From: Bacteroidota bacterium
Lineage (GTDB): Bacteria; Bacteroidota; Bacteroidia; Flavobacteriales; Weeksellaceae
DNA: 64,000 nucleotides
Assembly (NCBI GenBank): GCA_023461035.1
Contig: JAEWOD010000035.1
Span: forward strand, 124,001-188,000
Direction of reading: 5' to 3'
Shown: one piece after another, positions 53,505-62,648 of the stretch
Numbering within the stretch: position 1 is the first letter of the stretch
Layout: each line of letters begins with the position of its first letter
Program-made: the position numbers and the translations under genes
Notes under the pieces: model-generated
Told to the model about the DNA's origin: nothing
Database searches by the model: none
The model's input: the letters and a program-made list of their open reading frames with translations, nothing else

Positions 53505-53794
53505 TATAAAAATTTTATGTCTTTCAGATAATTATTGCCCATTCCTTCGTTAATATGGACAATGATTTTGCTTTTTCCATATTGCAATTCATTTTTCAAT
53601 TCAGGCGAATTCATTTTGACATATAAAATCCGGTCTGACACCCGTATATTCTGAACATACTTCATCACGACTCCTTTCATCATGTCGGTAAAAAGTTCTT
53701 CAACCTGAACAGCATTCAATTTTTCTTCCATCCCAAAATCTGAAATCAAACCCCGTATGGCTTCGCCCAATGTTTGTTTGTTATCCTTTCTCAC
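53504..53794 (-). CDS. DUF721 (DciA-like) protein
   Basis: A 96-residue protein matching the DUF721 pattern (RKDNKQTLGEAIRGLISDFG ... LYVKMNSPELKNELQYGKSKI). DciA proteins load the replicative helicase in bacteria lacking DnaC; whether this Bacteroidota homologue does so is inference. It overlaps recF by 4 bp (ATGA). Proximity to recF fits a replication role. Confidence 0.82.
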   Translation of the reverse strand: MRKDNKQTLGEAIRGLISDFGMEEKLNAVQVEELFTDMMKGVVMKYVQNIRVSDRILYVKMNSPELKNELQYGKSKIIVHINEGMGNNYLKDIKFL

Positions 53795-54870
53795 AACCGA
53801 AAAATTTTACTTTCTGAATTGATTTGCTGAACTACATTTTCTGTACGTTCCGGATGAGTGTCTGAAATAAAAATTTGTCCAAATTTTTCTTCGTTCACCA
53901 ATTTAATCAATTGTTCCACTCTTATTTCGTCTAATTTATCAAAAATATCATCCAACAACAAAAGCGGAGTTGTCTTCAGATAATTTTTCATCAATTCAAA
54001 CTGTGCCAGTTTGAGCGAAATCAGATAGGATTTTTGTTGGCCTTGTGAACCAAATTTTTTGACCGGATAATTGATCAGGGTAAATTTCAAATCATCTTTA
54101 TGGATACCTTTGGTCGTAAACTGCGCCAACCGGTCTTTTGACAGACTTGTTTTTAATAAAGTATCCAATGGTGTTTCTTCCAAATCAGACTCATAATGGA
54201 TTTGAACCGATTCATTTCCTTGCGAAATAATTTGATAATAATGAGAAAAAATAGGTAGAAATTCAGCAATGAATTTTTTACGCTGATCAAAAATATAATT
54301 TCCCAATTCGATCAATTCTTCATCATAAATTTCAAGTGAAACCTTATCAAAAGTCTGGTTCTGGAAAAAATACTTCAATAAGGAATTTCGTTGATTCAAA
54401 ACACGATTGTAGCGCATCAAAGATTGGAGATACTCTTTATTGGATTGGGAAATGATGTTATCCATAAACTTTCTTCGTACCTCGCTTCCCTCTTTTATCA
54501 GATCCAAATCATAAGGCGAAATCATCACAACCGGAACGAGCCCGATATGATCAGAAATCCTTTCATACTGTTTGGCATTTCGCTTAAACACTTTTCCTTT
54601 TTCTTTCTGAACGCCACAAAAAACTACTTCTTCCTGATTATTCTTCCTGAAATTTCCTTCAATTGAAAAGTAATCTTCTCCGAAATGGATGTTTTGAACA
54701 TCAGAGAAATTCAAATAGCTTTTGGTCAATGCCAAGTAGTGAACAGCATCCAGCAAATTGGTTTTCCCTACGCCGTTTCTTCCTACAAATGCATTTATTT
54801 TGGGTGAAAATTCAAATGCAGATTCATTGAAGTTTTTAAAATTTCTAAGGGTAATGGTCTGAAGAAACAT
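53791..54870 (-). CDS. recF: DNA replication and repair protein RecF
   Basis: SMC-like ATPase that helps load RecA at gaps during repair. The 359 residues have Walker A GRNGVGKT (30-37), the signature region FGSQGQQKSYLISLKLA, and Walker B LLLLDDIFDKLDE. It leads the recF-DUF721-hydrolase run. Upstream lies a terminator for the neighbouring PorP gene and a short heptad tract. Confidence 0.96.
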   Translation of the reverse strand: MFLQTITLRNFKNFNESAFEFSPKINAFVGRNGVGKTNLLDAVHYLALTKSYLNFSDVQNIHFGEDYFSIEGNFRKNNQEEVVFCGVQKEKGKVFKRNAKQYERISDHIGLVPVVMISPYDLDLIKEGSEVRRKFMDNIISQSNKEYLQSLMRYNRVLNQRNSLLKYFFQNQTFDKVSLEIYDEELIELGNYIFDQRKKFIAEFLPIFSHYYQIISQGNESVQIHYESDLEETPLDTLLKTSLSKDRLAQFTTKGIHKDDLKFTLINYPVKKFGSQGQQKSYLISLKLAQFELMKNYLKTTPLLLLDDIFDKLDEIRVEQLIKLVNEEKFGQIFISDTHPERTENVVQQINSESKIFRL

Positions 54871-54890
54871 ATTCCAAAATTACAATTTTA

Positions 54891-54911
54891 GAATGAGTAA
54901 TGAGAAGTGAA
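54891..54911. repeat. Short heptad tract, recF-porP spacer
   Basis: Three 7-nt units, gaatgag, taatgag, aagtgaa, similar in style to the nuo spacers but short enough that chance is possible. Confidence 0.4.
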
Positions 54912-54918
54912 TGACATA

Positions 54919-54946
54919 AAAAAAGGACAGCAATGCCGTCCTTTTT
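54919..54946 (-). terminator. Terminator after the PorP/SprF gene
   Basis: On the minus strand AAAAGGAC, a 9-nt loop and GTCCTTTT form an 8-bp stem with T-rich tail, 22 bp past the stop at 54968. Confidence 0.88.
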
Positions 54947-54967
54947 ATTTATAAAATAAATGATTTA

Positions 54968-55930
54968 TTATTCAGTTTCAGGTGCCGGTTTGAAAAAATT
55001 CTCAATATCATAACCTAACACCGCTGTAAATCCGTTGCTTCCATCAAAAGCGATATCGCTCAGGCCGATGTTATAGGAAAAAGCAAGATTTAATCTTCCT
55101 ATTTCCGCTCCCAACATAGGCGAAATACTCAAGGATTGGCTTTCACCATTGAAGAAATCCATACGATAGTTGGCTCCTAACCAAACGGCATTGTCTTCAA
55201 ATTTTGCTTTTGCGCGTAAATTAGCATCCAAACGGCTGTCTTCATCAAAATTAGACCGATAAGCTATCATCGGTTCGATTTCGATTTGAGAAGAGGCATT
55301 GATGGTTTTACCCAGCATCCCGTAGTAAAAAATAGGACTTGGCTCATACTGGTTTACAATCGGGTCGTTATAACTCAACGGGATATCCAAAACGGACAAC
55401 CCTAACATCCAGCCTTGGTAAGTTGCCGATGCACCAAAGTTAATGTATGGTACATAAACGCGTGTTTCCATATCGTTATAAACCGGGTCGTTTGGATTTT
55501 CCGTAATTCCCTGGAAATGCATTCCGGCAAAGCTCAATGAGGTACCGAAAGAGAACTGGTTTTTCTGTTCCGGATGTTTTTTGTTTCCATCTCCGAGTGG
55601 GATGTGATATCCGGCAGAAAGATTAAAACTATTGGTCTTTGTATTTCCGTTATGGTCGTTCATAAAATAAACCCCCAAACCGACGCGGTCCACGATGTTT
55701 GCATGTGCGCTGGCAATGGTAGTCACAGGTCCATCAGGCATATTGTCCCAATGTCTTCTGTGAGAAGCTTTAAAAACGATATCGTCAGTTGCACCGGTAA
55801 AAGAAGGGTTGACAAGAAATTTATCCATTATAAAATACTGCTCATCAAACGGTAAACTTGACTGTGCATAGGTGCAAATGGAAATTAAGCCAATTGCTAA
55901 TGTTAAGATTATATTTTGTTTTTTCATCAT
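54968..55930 (-). CDS. PorP/SprF-family outer-membrane protein
   Basis: A 320-residue protein with a signal peptide (IILTLAIGLISICTYAQ) and a beta-barrel pattern. The start after the signal (DEQYFIMDKFLVNPSFTGATDD) and FKASHRRHWDNMPDGPVTTI match the PorP/SprF family. SprF is needed for secretion of SprB, and family members typically sit beside genes for large T9SS proteins with type B sorting domains. That is the case here: the preceding gene (55939-59022) is such a protein, 8 bp away. Confidence 0.92.
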   Translation of the reverse strand: MMKKQNIILTLAIGLISICTYAQSSLPFDEQYFIMDKFLVNPSFTGATDDIVFKASHRRHWDNMPDGPVTTIASAHANIVDRVGLGVYFMNDHNGNTKTNSFNLSAGYHIPLGDGNKKHPEQKNQFSFGTSLSFAGMHFQGITENPNDPVYNDMETRVYVPYINFGASATYQGWMLGLSVLDIPLSYNDPIVNQYEPSPIFYYGMLGKTINASSQIEIEPMIAYRSNFDEDSRLDANLRAKAKFEDNAVWLGANYRMDFFNGESQSLSISPMLGAEIGRLNLAFSYNIGLSDIAFDGSNGFTAVLGYDIENFFKPAPETE

Positions 55931-55938
55931 TTCTTTTT

Positions 55939-58900
55939 TTATTGTTTCTCACCTCTACTTTTCACAGTAATATGACCGGTAAACTGGCGTCCATCTGAAA
56001 CGTTTATTACATACCAATAATCCTGAGTCGGTGCTTTCTGACCGTTCACAAAGAATCCGTCCCAAATCACATTGGACTCCAAATTAGCTTGGTGTACCAA
56101 TCTTCCGTTTCTATCGTAAATCGTAACATTTGATCCCGGATAGATTTCCAATCCCGGAATGTTCCAGGTATCGTTGATTCCATCACCATTTGGTGTAAAC
56201 ATGGTAGGGATAAAGAATACTGCGAATTGTTGGGATACAATACATCCTTCCGCGGATCTTACATATACGGTGTGAATGCCGGGTTGTAAGTAGTTAAACT
56301 GGTTGCTGTCCTGCCATACATATCCGGTAATCGAATACTGATAAGGTGTTACACCTCCGGTTGCTTCGATGATCACATAATCAGGTCCAACGATTACATT
56401 TGTGATGGTTGGGGACTCTCCCGGAGTTACTGTTACGGTATCAGATCCTGAACATCCTTCGTCAGTATTTACAGTTACGCCGTAAGTTCCCGGCTCTGAA
56501 ATAGTAATAGTCTGAGTAGTTGCTCCCTCAATTATACCACCGTTTAAGGTCCATGTATAGGTTACGTTTGTATATCCGGAGAAATCTCCACTGGCAGTCA
56601 GTTCAAATTCACCTTCACACATAGAGAATCCATCTCCTAAATCGACCGGTAAACTACTTACCTCTATGTTTATTTCAACTATTACAAAACATCCGTTTTC
56701 ATTTTCGATTCTCACATAAATAGTAGTTGTTCCGGTTACATAGTTATTTGGATTAGGAATATAAGTGGCATCGCCATCGATAGCAGCTTGCTCATCTTCA
56801 TAATAACGGATGGTGTAATCACCCGGATTATCAATTACATCTATTCCGGTTAAATCTATTGCTTCCGTTCCATCCTCTCCCAGATCACATACAAAGTAAG
56901 AAGCGTTTTGTGCTCCGACAACGCCGTCCAAAATACTTAGCGTTATCGAAATGACTTCCTCTACTTCTCCAACTGCATTTTTAATTTGACCATAAATGGT
57001 GTCAGGTGAAGTTGCCGTTGTAACGGTATATGGTTCTGTAGGGATTGTATTTAACCCGGTGTCGTTGATAGCGTCATCTTCAGTTGAATAGAATGTAACT
57101 GTTTGATTTGGGTTACCGTCGGTAATGTCAATAGCTATTTGAGCTAAATCAAACTGAACTTGCCCATCCTGATCATCGTCACATGCTTCATAATTTTCAT
57201 CTCCTGTTATAATTGAACAGTCAAAAGTACCTGTTGAAGTTTCTTCTTCAAATATCAAATTTACATACCCAAACTGACCATATGTTCCGGCATAGTTTGT
57301 TATCATCATGATATAAATCTCGCCAGATTGAGCGTTAGGTATAGTAGCATTTTCCTCATAATCAGCAGAATAACTACAATCTACTATTTGTTGTAACTCT
57401 TCATAATCACAAGGCACTTCTTCAAATGGTCCCCAAATGATAAAGTCTACATCAATTCCTTCACCTTCCATATTTGGTTCCGTATATTGATTCATGTAGA
57501 AATTCAAAGTTCCCGGCTCATCTACCTGAAAATAATAGAATCTTGGGTAAGGTTGACTGTACAAACAACCATAATCAGGTCCATCTGGTGCTGACGCAGG
57601 TATATCTCCATCGTTCAAGAACGGAATATTCAACCCAAATTCCGGACCCGGACAAGCAGCTTCCGGATTTATACAGTCTTCTAATACTTTCAATAAGATT
57701 TGTACAATTTTGAAACATCCTTCTCCTTTATCTACTCTTGCATATACGACAGTTTGGTCAGCTGCTTGATAAGCAGTTGGATTTGCAATTGCATTTTGTT
57801 CTGCTTCTGCATCAGCCAAATTTTCGAAATACGTAAATGTAATTCCGGTTGAATCATCAACGATCGCTTCTTCTGCTTCTGTCAAATCAAAAATTTCAAC
57901 TCCATTATCATCAAAATCGATTTCTTCCAAAGTGAAAGTACTCCCATTGGTTACTAATTCCGTGAAATTGACATTTACCTGATCACTTGCAGAGCAATCT
58001 CCACTGATTACCTCTATTTTATATATTGCAGATTCATTTATGACCAATGAATTGGTTGTGGCTCCCTCGATGATCTCATCATTTTTATACCATTGTAATT
58101 CGACTTCAGGATCATCCACATTTACATGTAACGTATAATCCTCTCCACAAACGGTTAAATTATCTCCTATATCTATTCCGTTTTCATCTACGATTGTAGA
58201 GCCTAAGTTAAAAGACCCAGCTTCCAGAAATACGGCTGAATCATAAGATCCATCTCCTGCATCTGCTACCAATAATCTGATGTGGTAAGTCTCTCCCGGG
58301 GTAACTGCCGAATAAGCTGTCAAAGGAATAGTACGACCTCCGTGTTGGATAGAGGTAAATGGACCGGCTACATAAAAAGTATCATCCCCGCATCCCTGGT
58401 CATTCACATTGTTAATCGTCACATATTCACCATTTGGCAATAATGCAATGTTTTTTCCGCTTAATCCGGGGTCATTTACAATTCCCGGGCCGCTGATGAT
58501 AAATCCGAAGACATCATTGTATGAAGAATTACATGCATAATCCGGATACTCTTCTGAAGCAAAGATATAGTTAAAAGAAATTTCATTTCCTTGCGGAACG
58601 AAATCAAATTCAAATATGGTCACGTTATAGCTTGATGTACTTCCTCCTACCAAAACATTTGCATCAGCATCCCCAAGCCAAACACCCATGTCTCCGTCTG
58701 AAACAATCCCTGTATCCGGGCCTTGGGTATTTACGGCAAAACCGGATGTTAAAACGATTCCTCTTTCAAATGGAAAAGTAGAACTTCCTTTTTTGAAAAA
58801 CCCCCAACTTCTATTTCCACTTGGGAATTGAGCTTCGGGATTATCGTCTAATTGAAAATTTGAAGTAGACGAACACAGTCCTCCGTCCAGTAATACATCT

Positions 58901-59022
58901 GTAAGTAATTGTTCCGCTCCAAAACCTGATTCTGCATCAGAGGCACCATTTACAATGATGCTCTGCGCCTGACCAAAAACCAAAAATTGAAGGAAAAAAA
59001 TTACGAGTAAAGTTTTTCTCAT
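55939..59022 (-). CDS. Large T9SS surface protein, choice-of-anchor L and type B sorting domain
   Basis: A 1,027-residue protein with a signal peptide (TLLVIFFLQFLVFGQAQ). A choice-of-anchor L region follows (NEISFNYIFASEEYPDYACN, about residues 125-275), then repeated Ig/PKD-like segments such as TFTYFENLADAEAEQNAI and TIRYYEDEQAAIDG. The C-terminal 90 residues (TPNGDGINDTWNIPGLE ... VTIYDRNGRLVHQ) are the gliding-motility-type (type B) sorting domain. It is followed 8 bp later by its likely PorP/SprF partner. Adhesion or gliding is a plausible inference. Confidence 0.93.
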   Translation of the reverse strand: MRKTLLVIFFLQFLVFGQAQSIIVNGASDAESGFGAEQLLTDVLLDGGLCSSTSNFQLDDNPEAQFPSGNRSWGFFKKGSSTFPFERGIVLTSGFAVNTQGPDTGIVSDGDMGVWLGDADANVLVGGSTSSYNVTIFEFDFVPQGNEISFNYIFASEEYPDYACNSSYNDVFGFIISGPGIVNDPGLSGKNIALLPNGEYVTINNVNDQGCGDDTFYVAGPFTSIQHGGRTIPLTAYSAVTPGETYHIRLLVADAGDGSYDSAVFLEAGSFNLGSTIVDENGIDIGDNLTVCGEDYTLHVNVDDPEVELQWYKNDEIIEGATTNSLVINESAIYKIEVISGDCSASDQVNVNFTELVTNGSTFTLEEIDFDDNGVEIFDLTEAEEAIVDDSTGITFTYFENLADAEAEQNAIANPTAYQAADQTVVYARVDKGEGCFKIVQILLKVLEDCINPEAACPGPEFGLNIPFLNDGDIPASAPDGPDYGCLYSQPYPRFYYFQVDEPGTLNFYMNQYTEPNMEGEGIDVDFIIWGPFEEVPCDYEELQQIVDCSYSADYEENATIPNAQSGEIYIMMITNYAGTYGQFGYVNLIFEEETSTGTFDCSIITGDENYEACDDDQDGQVQFDLAQIAIDITDGNPNQTVTFYSTEDDAINDTGLNTIPTEPYTVTTATSPDTIYGQIKNAVGEVEEVISITLSILDGVVGAQNASYFVCDLGEDGTEAIDLTGIDVIDNPGDYTIRYYEDEQAAIDGDATYIPNPNNYVTGTTTIYVRIENENGCFVIVEINIEVSSLPVDLGDGFSMCEGEFELTASGDFSGYTNVTYTWTLNGGIIEGATTQTITISEPGTYGVTVNTDEGCSGSDTVTVTPGESPTITNVIVGPDYVIIEATGGVTPYQYSITGYVWQDSNQFNYLQPGIHTVYVRSAEGCIVSQQFAVFFIPTMFTPNGDGINDTWNIPGLEIYPGSNVTIYDRNGRLVHQANLESNVIWDGFFVNGQKAPTQDYWYVINVSDGRQFTGHITVKSRGEKQ

Positions 59023-59116
59023 AAGTAAAATAATTATTTTAAATACCTGTGTTAATTTGCGATTTTAAAAGTAATTCAATTTTAACGAAAAATTCACATT
59101 TTTTTCAAGAAGTTTT

Positions 59117-60094
59117 TTAAGAATCTTTGTTTTTAACAATTTTCTCCTGTTTATTTTTATACAGCGAATATAAAATCCCGCCTCCAATCGACATGATAAT
59201 AATCCCAAATGAAAGCCATTCCGGGATCTCTAACTGATGGGTCTTTAAGTAATGGTGCAACATCATTTTTATTCCTACATATACCAAAATAATGGCAAGA
59301 CTATATTTTAAATAAGAAAATTTATCAATGATGTTGGCCAAAAAGAAATACATGGAACGCAATCCCAATATGGCCATGATATTAGATGAAAACACAATAA
59401 AAGGATCTTCCGTTATCGCCAAAATAGCCGGGATGCTATCCAGTGCAAATAATACATCCGTGAATTCTATGATGACTAATGCTAAGAAAAGCGGCGTTGC
59501 AGCCCAAACTCCCATTTTTTTTACAAATAATTTTTGTCCCTGAATCCCCTTTGTTACCGGCATCACTTTTCGCACCAATTTAAAAATACGGCTTTGTTTC
59601 GGGTTGAATTCTGATTCTTCTTTTGAGGTCACCATATTAAAAGCCGTATAAATTAAAAATGCCCCAAACAAATAAGTTATCCAATCAATTTTGTTGATTA
59701 ACCAAATCCCAAAGAAAATCATCAATGCGCGGAATACAATGGCTCCAATGATTCCCCAAAACAATACCCTATGCTGGTATTTTTGCGGAATACTGAAAGA
59801 ACGGAAGATCACGGCAATCACAAAAATATTGTCAACTGAAAGTGATAATTCAAGCAAATATCCTTGCAAATATTTGGAAAAAGCGGTGTGAGGAGTGTAG
59901 TTAAGCGGATTTTCCACATGACCATTGGCATAGATCCAAAATATACCACCTGAAAAAAGCATGGCCAAAGCAACCCAGAAAGTAGTCCATTTGGCGGCTT
60001 CTTTATGAGAAATAATATGGGCTTTGCGGTTAAAAACACCTAAATCCAGCGCCAATAAAATAATCACAACTCCAATAAATATCTCCCAAACCAT
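59117..60094 (-). CDS. TerC-family membrane protein (Alx-like)
   Basis: A 325-residue protein with eight or so membrane helices. The TerC motifs are visible: SVDNIFVIAVIF and EFTDVLFALDSIPAILAI, where acidic residues in the membrane are thought to bind metal. Alx, a member of the family, is linked to manganese or pH homeostasis in E. coli; the role here is not known. It sits alone between a T9SS gene and a terminator. Confidence 0.92.
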   Translation of the reverse strand: MVWEIFIGVVIILLALDLGVFNRKAHIISHKEAAKWTTFWVALAMLFSGGIFWIYANGHVENPLNYTPHTAFSKYLQGYLLELSLSVDNIFVIAVIFRSFSIPQKYQHRVLFWGIIGAIVFRALMIFFGIWLINKIDWITYLFGAFLIYTAFNMVTSKEESEFNPKQSRIFKLVRKVMPVTKGIQGQKLFVKKMGVWAATPLFLALVIIEFTDVLFALDSIPAILAITEDPFIVFSSNIMAILGLRSMYFFLANIIDKFSYLKYSLAIILVYVGIKMMLHHYLKTHQLEIPEWLSFGIIIMSIGGGILYSLYKNKQEKIVKNKDS

Positions 60095-60161
60095 TTTTTA
60101 ATTTTTACAAATATCTAAATCTTTTCACTATCTAAAGAAAAAGGTTTTAATCTAAACCCAT

Positions 60162-60193
60162 AAAAAAACTCCTTCCCTGTAAAAGAAAGAGTT
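60162..60193 (-). terminator. Terminator after the conserved 477-residue protein gene
   Basis: On the minus strand AACTCTTTC and GGAAGGAGTT pair imperfectly around TTTTACA and are followed by TTTTTTA. It lies 30 bp after the stop at 60223. Confidence 0.75.
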
Positions 60194-60222
60194 CCCGTTT
60201 ATATAAAAAATTCTTCTGTCAG

Positions 60223-61656
60223 TCAATTTAAAGCATAAGTATTGGTATATCCAAACATCCCTCTGTCTTTAATCATCTCTGCTACGCCCTCCGGAACATA
60301 GTTTTCCCAACCTTCCTCTCCTTTACCGATTTGTTCCAAAATTTTTCTTGAATAAATATCCAGATAAGTAGGATTATAGTTTTCTATGTCTTTAATTCTT
60401 TGGTTAAATTTAAAGAATTTGTAAAGTTCTTTCAGATTTTCATTTACTTTCAAATTCTCGGCATTTAACAACTGATTGGTTTCTCTGTTTTGATAAGGAT
60501 ACAAATAAACCATAACATTTTTCTTGAATAATTTTCCAAATGCCTCCATGATTCCGCCCGGCAGATTTTCATAATAATTCGGATTAAATACTTCCAACAA
60601 ATTATTGACGCCCATACCCAAACCGATTTGGGTTGTATTTCGGGTGAATTCGGTAAAATAATGGACGAGTTTATAGTACTCTGAAAAATTGGAAATAATT
60701 ACATTATACCCCAAACTTCCTATGATATCCGCCCGATCTAAAAAGTCACGCTCATCAATTTCACCATCGGACGAGAGATTACTCAAAGTGATTTCAAACA
60801 GGATTTCGGTATTATCTTCATCCACATCCTCCTGATTCATAAACATTTCCAGACTCGACTGAAGCATATCCAGGTTAACATGCGTCACAGGCCGAAAACT
60901 TCCACGCATCGCAAAAATGTTTTTCTTGTATAAAATGGCTGCAGGTAAAAAATTCTTCCCGTTTGGACCAAAAATCACGGCATCAGTCATTCCGTTTTTA
61001 ACCAACTGCAAACTCATCAAACGGTTATCCACATAAGCAAAACGTGGCCCGCTGAAATTAACCATATCGATTTCCACCTGATCTTTATCCAGCCCGTCAT
61101 AAAGCGAACGCAACAATCTACGAGGATTATCATTATAAAAATAAGCTCCATAAATAAGATTCACGCCCATCATACCCAATGTTTCTTGTTGCAATTGGGC
61201 GTTGGTTTCTTTAAATCTTACATGAAATATGATTTCGTTATATTCCTTTTGGTTCGGGTCATTTCGGAAACGAATCCCAACCCAGCCATGACCTTTGTAA
61301 GTTTTGGTAAAATCTATGGTTGTAACCGTATTGGCATAGGTAAAAAACAATTTGTCTTTATGGGTATCATTATTTAGCCTTTGCTCGATTAATGCCATTT
61401 CATGATCCAGCATTTTTTTCAAACGTTCTTCCGTCACATACCTCCCGTCTTCCTCCTTTCCATAAATAGCATCAGAAAAATCTTTATCATAAGCACTCAT
61501 GGCTTTTGCCAATGTCCCGGAAGCACCTCCTGCTCTGTAAAAAAACCGAACGGTTTCCTGTCCGGCTCCGATTTCGGCGAAGGTTCCGTAAATATTTGGG
61601 TCTAAGTTAATTTCTAAGGCTTTTTGTTTGGCCGACAAAACCTGGTCAAAACTCAT
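60223..61656 (-). CDS. Conserved cytoplasmic protein of unknown function
   Basis: A 477-residue soluble protein. The N-terminus (NLDPNIYGTFAEIGAGQETVRFFYRAGG, then AKAMSAYDKDFSDAIYG) is strongly reminiscent of a family I recall from Bacteroidota and Cyanobacteria that is often labelled TonB-dependent receptor or nicotinate-nucleotide adenylyltransferase. Neither label fits: there is no signal peptide, no barrel, and no HxGH motif. The function is unknown. It is divergent from the metallo-hydrolase with a shared -7 palindrome. Confidence 0.8.
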   Translation of the reverse strand: MSFDQVLSAKQKALEINLDPNIYGTFAEIGAGQETVRFFYRAGGASGTLAKAMSAYDKDFSDAIYGKEEDGRYVTEERLKKMLDHEMALIEQRLNNDTHKDKLFFTYANTVTTIDFTKTYKGHGWVGIRFRNDPNQKEYNEIIFHVRFKETNAQLQQETLGMMGVNLIYGAYFYNDNPRRLLRSLYDGLDKDQVEIDMVNFSGPRFAYVDNRLMSLQLVKNGMTDAVIFGPNGKNFLPAAILYKKNIFAMRGSFRPVTHVNLDMLQSSLEMFMNQEDVDEDNTEILFEITLSNLSSDGEIDERDFLDRADIIGSLGYNVIISNFSEYYKLVHYFTEFTRNTTQIGLGMGVNNLLEVFNPNYYENLPGGIMEAFGKLFKKNVMVYLYPYQNRETNQLLNAENLKVNENLKELYKFFKFNQRIKDIENYNPTYLDIYSRKILEQIGKGEEGWENYVPEGVAEMIKDRGMFGYTNTYALN

Positions 61657-61680
61657 ACTTTCATTTTTATTTTAATGGTG

Positions 61681-61709
61681 TAAATTTACCACAATTAAAC
61701 CGAATTCAA
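61681..61709. promoter_or_regulatory. Shared palindromic -7 box for two divergent genes
   Basis: TAAATTTA (61681-61688), centre of the palindrome GTAAATTTAC, can serve as -7 box in both directions. For the minus-strand gene a TTG (61709-61707 on that strand) lies 18 nt away; the plus-strand direction has no clear -33. Confidence 0.45.
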
Positions 61710-62479
61710 TGCTAAAAATTCAGTTTTTGGGAACCGGCACCTCACAAGGCATTCCAGTGATAGGAAGTGACCATCCGGTAAACTTTTCCACAAACCCCAA
61801 AGACAAACGTCTTCGGTCTTCGGTTTTATTGACCAAAAACGGCCAAAACATAGTTATAGATTGCGGCCCTGATTTCAGGCAACAAATGCTTCGTGCCAGC
61901 GCCCGTACACTAGAAGCGATTTTATTTACACATGAACACAATGACCATGTTTTGGGGATAGACGACACGCGTTCTTATAGTCATTTTGCCGGAAAACCTA
62001 TGGATGTTTATGGATTGAAGCGGACGCTCGATGAAATTAAAATCCGGTTTCCTTATGTTTTTGCTGAGGAAAAATATCCGGGAGCACCCAGTTTAAATTT
62101 ACATTTTGTCGGAAATGATCCATTTGAAGTAGCCGGATTTAGAATTGAACCTCTGGAAATCCAACACGGAGATTTACCGATTATCGGTTATTTAGTGGAT
62201 GATAAATTTGCTTATATTACAGATGCCAGTTTTCTTTCAAATAAAACACTTGATAAAATTAAGAATGTAGAAATTCTGGTTTTGAATGCTTTACGCAAAA
62301 CAGAAAAACATCATTCGCATTTCACTTTGGAACAAGCCATTGAAATCGCTGATGAGGTAAATGCCGGAAAAGCGTATTTTACACATATCAGTCTGACACT
62401 TGGTTTTCATGACGAAGTTCAGCAAGAATTACCCGAAAACCGGTTTTTAGCTTATGATGAATTAGAAATCGAAATTTAA
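61709..62479 (+). CDS. MBL-fold metallo-hydrolase (PhnP-like)
   Basis: A 256-residue beta-lactamase-fold hydrolase. Its metal-binding motif is THEHNDHVLGIDD, with further ligands in DCGPDF and THISLTLG. The start MLKIQFLGTGTSQGIPVIG is typical of the PhnP/RNase Z-like branch. Phosphodiester hydrolysis is likely by family; the substrate is unknown. It precedes the tRNA-Leu gene by 45 bp. Confidence 0.9.
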   Translation: MLKIQFLGTGTSQGIPVIGSDHPVNFSTNPKDKRLRSSVLLTKNGQNIVIDCGPDFRQQMLRASARTLEAILFTHEHNDHVLGIDDTRSYSHFAGKPMDVYGLKRTLDEIKIRFPYVFAEEKYPGAPSLNLHFVGNDPFEVAGFRIEPLEIQHGDLPIIGYLVDDKFAYITDASFLSNKTLDKIKNVEILVLNALRKTEKHHSHFTLEQAIEIADEVNAGKAYFTHISLTLGFHDEVQQELPENRFLAYDELEIEI

Positions 62480-62480
62480 T

Positions 62481-62512
62481 TTGGAGTTAATTGTAAAAAC
62501 ATTTTATATTTG
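62481..62512 (+). promoter_or_regulatory. Promoter of tRNA-Leu
   Basis: TTG (62481-62483), a 21-nt spacer and TATATTTG (62505-62512). The box and the following CCGTCC are identical to the rplU promoter over 14 nt. The tRNA starts 13 nt after the -7 box. Confidence 0.75.
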
Positions 62513-62524
62513 CCGTCCATTTCA

Positions 62525-62608
62525 GCCCGAGTGGCGGAACTGGTAGACGCGCTGGATTCAAAATCCTGTGTTCGCAAGGACGTGCCGGTTCGATTCCGGC
62601 CTCGGGTA
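62525..62608 (+). tRNA. tRNA-Leu (anticodon CAA)
   Basis: An 84-nt tRNA: acceptor GCCCGAG paired with CTCGGGT, D-arm GCGGAACTGGTAGACGC, anticodon loop TTCAAAA giving anticodon CAA for UUG codons, a long class II variable arm (GTTC-gcaa-GGAC) and T-arm GCCGG-TTCGATT-CCGGC. The long variable arm is the leucine hallmark. The anticodon stem has one T-T mismatch (28-42). CCA is not encoded. Confidence 0.95.
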
Positions 62609-62610
62609 CA

Positions 62611-62638
62611 AAAGGAACTTTCAGATGAAAGTTCCTTT
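62611..62638 (+). terminator. Terminator after tRNA-Leu
   Basis: AAAGGAACTTTCA and TGAAAGTTCCTTT form a perfect 13-bp stem with a 2-nt loop, followed by T residues. It also lies 11 bp past the stop of the convergent gene and may serve both. Confidence 0.95.
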
Positions 62639-62648
62639 TTATTTTATC

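Noticed and set aside
60223..61656. TonB-dependent receptor
   Set aside because: No signal peptide, plug domain or beta-barrel pattern; the protein looks soluble and cytoplasmic.
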